A stretch of 64,000 nt of DNA from Lentimicrobiaceae bacterium (GTDB lineage Bacteria; Bacteroidota; Bacteroidia; Bacteroidales; F082). Position numbers and translations under genes: made by a program. Below are positions 62,650-64,000 of this stretch, one piece after another. The stretch is taken from the NCBI GenBank assembly GCA_018661505.1, contig JABJIE010000026.1, positions 92,358 through 156,357 of the forward strand, in the 5' to 3' direction. The number at the start of each line of letters is the position of its first letter. The stretch's first letter is position 1. The notes below the pieces were generated by a model that was given only the letters and a program-made list of their open reading frames with translations, did no database searches and was not told the DNA's origin.

Positions 62650-62988
62650 TTAACGATTATAGAATCGTATTCCGTAAATTTTTGAATTCCATGGCGAGTA
62701 TGTTTTTGAAACTTTTTTAATTGTTAGGATATCGCTCTCATTATCATGTAAATCCCTACTAAGATATATCGCCATGGCAATGGCAGTTGCAATTTCTCCC
62801 GTAACATTAATCTCCTCGTCTACCAACTTTGTTGCTTGATTTTCATGTATAAGCCTACGTTTTTTATGCCATAAAAGAACTTTTGCCATATATGTGAAAA
62901 TGTAAAAAAGCAAAAGCAATGCAACAAATACTATAGTATATCCGATTATGGCTATTCCTAAACCTTGTGAAATATTGTATATTATCAT
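62650..62988 (-). CDS. OadG-type small subunit of the decarboxylase
   Basis: A 112-residue protein with one membrane helix (about 10-33, IAIIGYTIVFVALLLLFYIF) and a charged C-terminal region with IAMAIYLSRDLHDNE and WNSKIYGIRFYNR. This is the size and topology of OadG/MmdD subunits, which hold the soluble carboxyltransferase and membrane beta subunit together. The position between the alpha subunit and the biotin carrier supports this. Confidence 0.82.
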   Translation of the reverse strand: MIIYNISQGLGIAIIGYTIVFVALLLLFYIFTYMAKVLLWHKKRRLIHENQATKLVDEEINVTGEIATAIAMAIYLSRDLHDNESDILTIKKVSKTYSPWNSKIYGIRFYNR

Positions 62989-63007
62989 AGCTATTAGTAT
63001 TTGATAT

Positions 63008-64000
63008 TTACAATGGTATATTGGAGTGTTTTTTGGGGGGATTCACATCCTTTTTTGAAGCAAGAGTTTGTAGGGCTCTTATAACCCTAAACCTTGTATT
63101 TCTGGGCTCTATTATATCATCAATGTATCCATAGCTTGCTGCATCATAGGGATTTGCAAATTTCTGACGATATTCAATTTCTTTATTTTTTATATAGGAT
63201 ATTCTCTCATCAATATTATCAATTTTTGATGCTCTTTTTCCCTCTAACACCTCTATTGCACCCTCTGGTCCCATCACCGCTATTTCTGCCGATGGCCATG
63301 CATAATTTATATCTCCACGTAATTGTTTTGATCCCATTACATCATGAGCTCCTCCATAGGATTTTCGAAGTGTTATGGTAATTTTGGGTACGGTGGCCTC
63401 ACCATATGCAAAAAGAAGTTTTGCACCATGGATAATAATACCCCCCGTTTCCTGGGCGCTACCGGGTAAAAAACCAGGCACATCAACAAACGTAATTATG
63501 GCTATATTAAAGGCATCACAAAACCTAACAAATCTAGCGGCCTTTCTGGATGAATTTATATCTAAAACACCCGCAAGATAACTTGGCTGATTTGCAATAA
63601 CCCCAACGGGCATTCCATTCATTTTCGCAAATCCAGTGATAATGTTTTGGGCATAATGCCTCTGAACTTCCAAAAATTCAGAATGATCAACAATTGAATA
63701 AATAACATCTCTTACGTCATAAGGATGATTAGGATGATTGGGAATAATATCGTTTAGTAAATCTTCTTTCCTATCTATTGGATCTGTGCATTCTGTTATA
63801 ATTGGATCTTCAAGATTATTTTGTGGTACATAGGATAGTAATTTTCTAATTAGCATCATTCCTTCTTGCTCATTTTCAGCTATGAAATGTGCAACCCCTG
63901 ATTTTTTGCAATGAACATCAGGTCCACCCAGATCGTTTATTGAAATGTCCTCACCCGTAACTTTTTTAGCAACCTTAGGCCCGGTGACGAACATATAGCT
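63008..64000 (-). CDS. carboxyltransferase (methylmalonyl-CoA decarboxylase alpha subunit), partial
   Basis: The C-terminal ~330 residues of a biotin-dependent acyl-CoA carboxyltransferase; the gene continues beyond the right edge, since the frame is open to base 64000 (SYMFVTGPKVAKKVTGED, a mid-protein motif). It has GVIANQPSYLAGVLDINSSRKAARFVRFCDAFNI, FVDVPGFLPGSAQE and KSYGGAHDVMGSKQLRGD, as in PccB/MmdA proteins. In an operon with OadG, a biotin carrier and OadB but no biotin carboxylase, it should transfer the carboxyl group from (S)-methylmalonyl-CoA to biotin (MmdA). Propionyl-CoA carboxylase use is the alternative. Confidence 0.9.
   Translation of the reverse strand, partial: SYMFVTGPKVAKKVTGEDISINDLGGPDVHCKKSGVAHFIAENEQEGMMLIRKLLSYVPQNNLEDPIITECTDPIDRKEDLLNDIIPNHPNHPYDVRDVIYSIVDHSEFLEVQRHYAQNIITGFAKMNGMPVGVIANQPSYLAGVLDINSSRKAARFVRFCDAFNIAIITFVDVPGFLPGSAQETGGIIIHGAKLLFAYGEATVPKITITLRKSYGGAHDVMGSKQLRGDINYAWPSAEIAVMGPEGAIEVLEGKRASKIDNIDERISYIKNKEIEYRQKFANPYDAASYGYIDDIIEPRNTRFRVIRALQTLASKKDVNPPKKHSNIPL

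Noticed and set aside
1..64000. CRISPR arrays, insertion sequences, prophage, toxin-antitoxin or other defence islands
   Set aside because: I saw no direct-repeat arrays, transposases, integrases or paired small toxin/antitoxin genes. Gene content is mostly conserved core and envelope functions.
1..64000. tRNA and rRNA genes
   Set aside because: No T-loop GTTCGANTC-like segments with matching acceptor stems were found in the spacers by eye; a covariance-model scan would be decisive.

Overview
This window is chromosomal DNA from a Bacteroidota bacterium, most likely an anaerobic or facultative, marine or sediment member of the Bacteroidales/Marinilabiliales group. The DNA is AT-rich. Many genes encode lipoproteins. 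Three proteins end in a type IX secretion (T9SS) sorting domain. Promoters fit the Bacteroidota form TTG-N17-23-TAnnTTTG. Lineage-typical families occur: DUF4296, DUF3822, a short AMP nucleosidase, a hybrid sensor kinase with Reg_prop propellers, and an OadB/OadG-type sodium pump. Placement below phylum is inference. I see no rRNA, tRNA, CRISPR array, insertion sequence or prophage. Most of the window is ordinary core genome.

Layout. 1-4.8 kb: kdsD-lptB (Kdo and LPS export), then recQ and a DUF4296 lipoprotein on the opposite strand. 4.8-9.6 kb: a minus-strand series deoC - aldehyde dehydrogenase - degenerate aldehyde dehydrogenase, a frameshifted fossil of a MobA-like nucleotidyltransferase, a secreted thioredoxin and a lipoprotein. 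9.6-10.5 kb: a long spacer with two palindromes and two very small genes. 10.5-19 kb: ispE, a short-chain dehydrogenase, an acyl-CoA synthetase, holA, amn, an orphan HsdR N-terminal domain, a pseudopilin-like protein, DUF3822-rsmD and ssb. 19-25.7 kb: a NodB deacetylase-LolA-lipoprotein triplet, an aldo/keto reductase, a secreted CotH/lamin-tail protein, msrB and a small exported protein. 25.7-30.5 kb: a GH20-GH92 pair for glycan breakdown. 30.5-39 kb: a GreA-like protein, dnaG, asnS, rpoN, a membrane protein, prfB with its programmed frameshift, recX and an FKBP lipoprotein. 39-46.2 kb: lipoproteins, a LuxE-like enzyme, mrdA-rodA, a metallo-beta-lactamase-fold hydrolase, yraN and a PKD lipoprotein. 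46.5-51.7 kb: one 1713-residue hybrid histidine kinase. 51.8-59.3 kb: an OB-fold-like lipoprotein, a fructosamine-kinase-like protein, an FMN_bind-porin pair, queD, a secreted endonuclease I, an MntP-like membrane protein, a free-methionine sulfoxide reductase and tryptophanase. 59.6-64 kb: a zinc-ribbon membrane protein, udk and a sodium-pumping decarboxylase operon that runs off the right edge.

How the genes fit together. DeoC splits deoxyribose-5-phosphate into acetaldehyde and glyceraldehyde-3-phosphate, and the coupled dehydrogenase pair probably oxidises the aldehyde. The decarboxylase operon would turn (S)-methylmalonyl-CoA decarboxylation into a sodium gradient, as in propionate-forming fermenters. 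GH20 and GH92 suggest use of N-glycan-like material. Nothing amounts to a clearly new system. The items most worth following are the covalent-flavin/porin operon with a palindrome over its promoter, the split ALDH16-like pair with deoC, the nucleotidyltransferase fossil, the lipobox-bearing double-propeller kinase, and the MntP homologue lacking its metal-binding acid.
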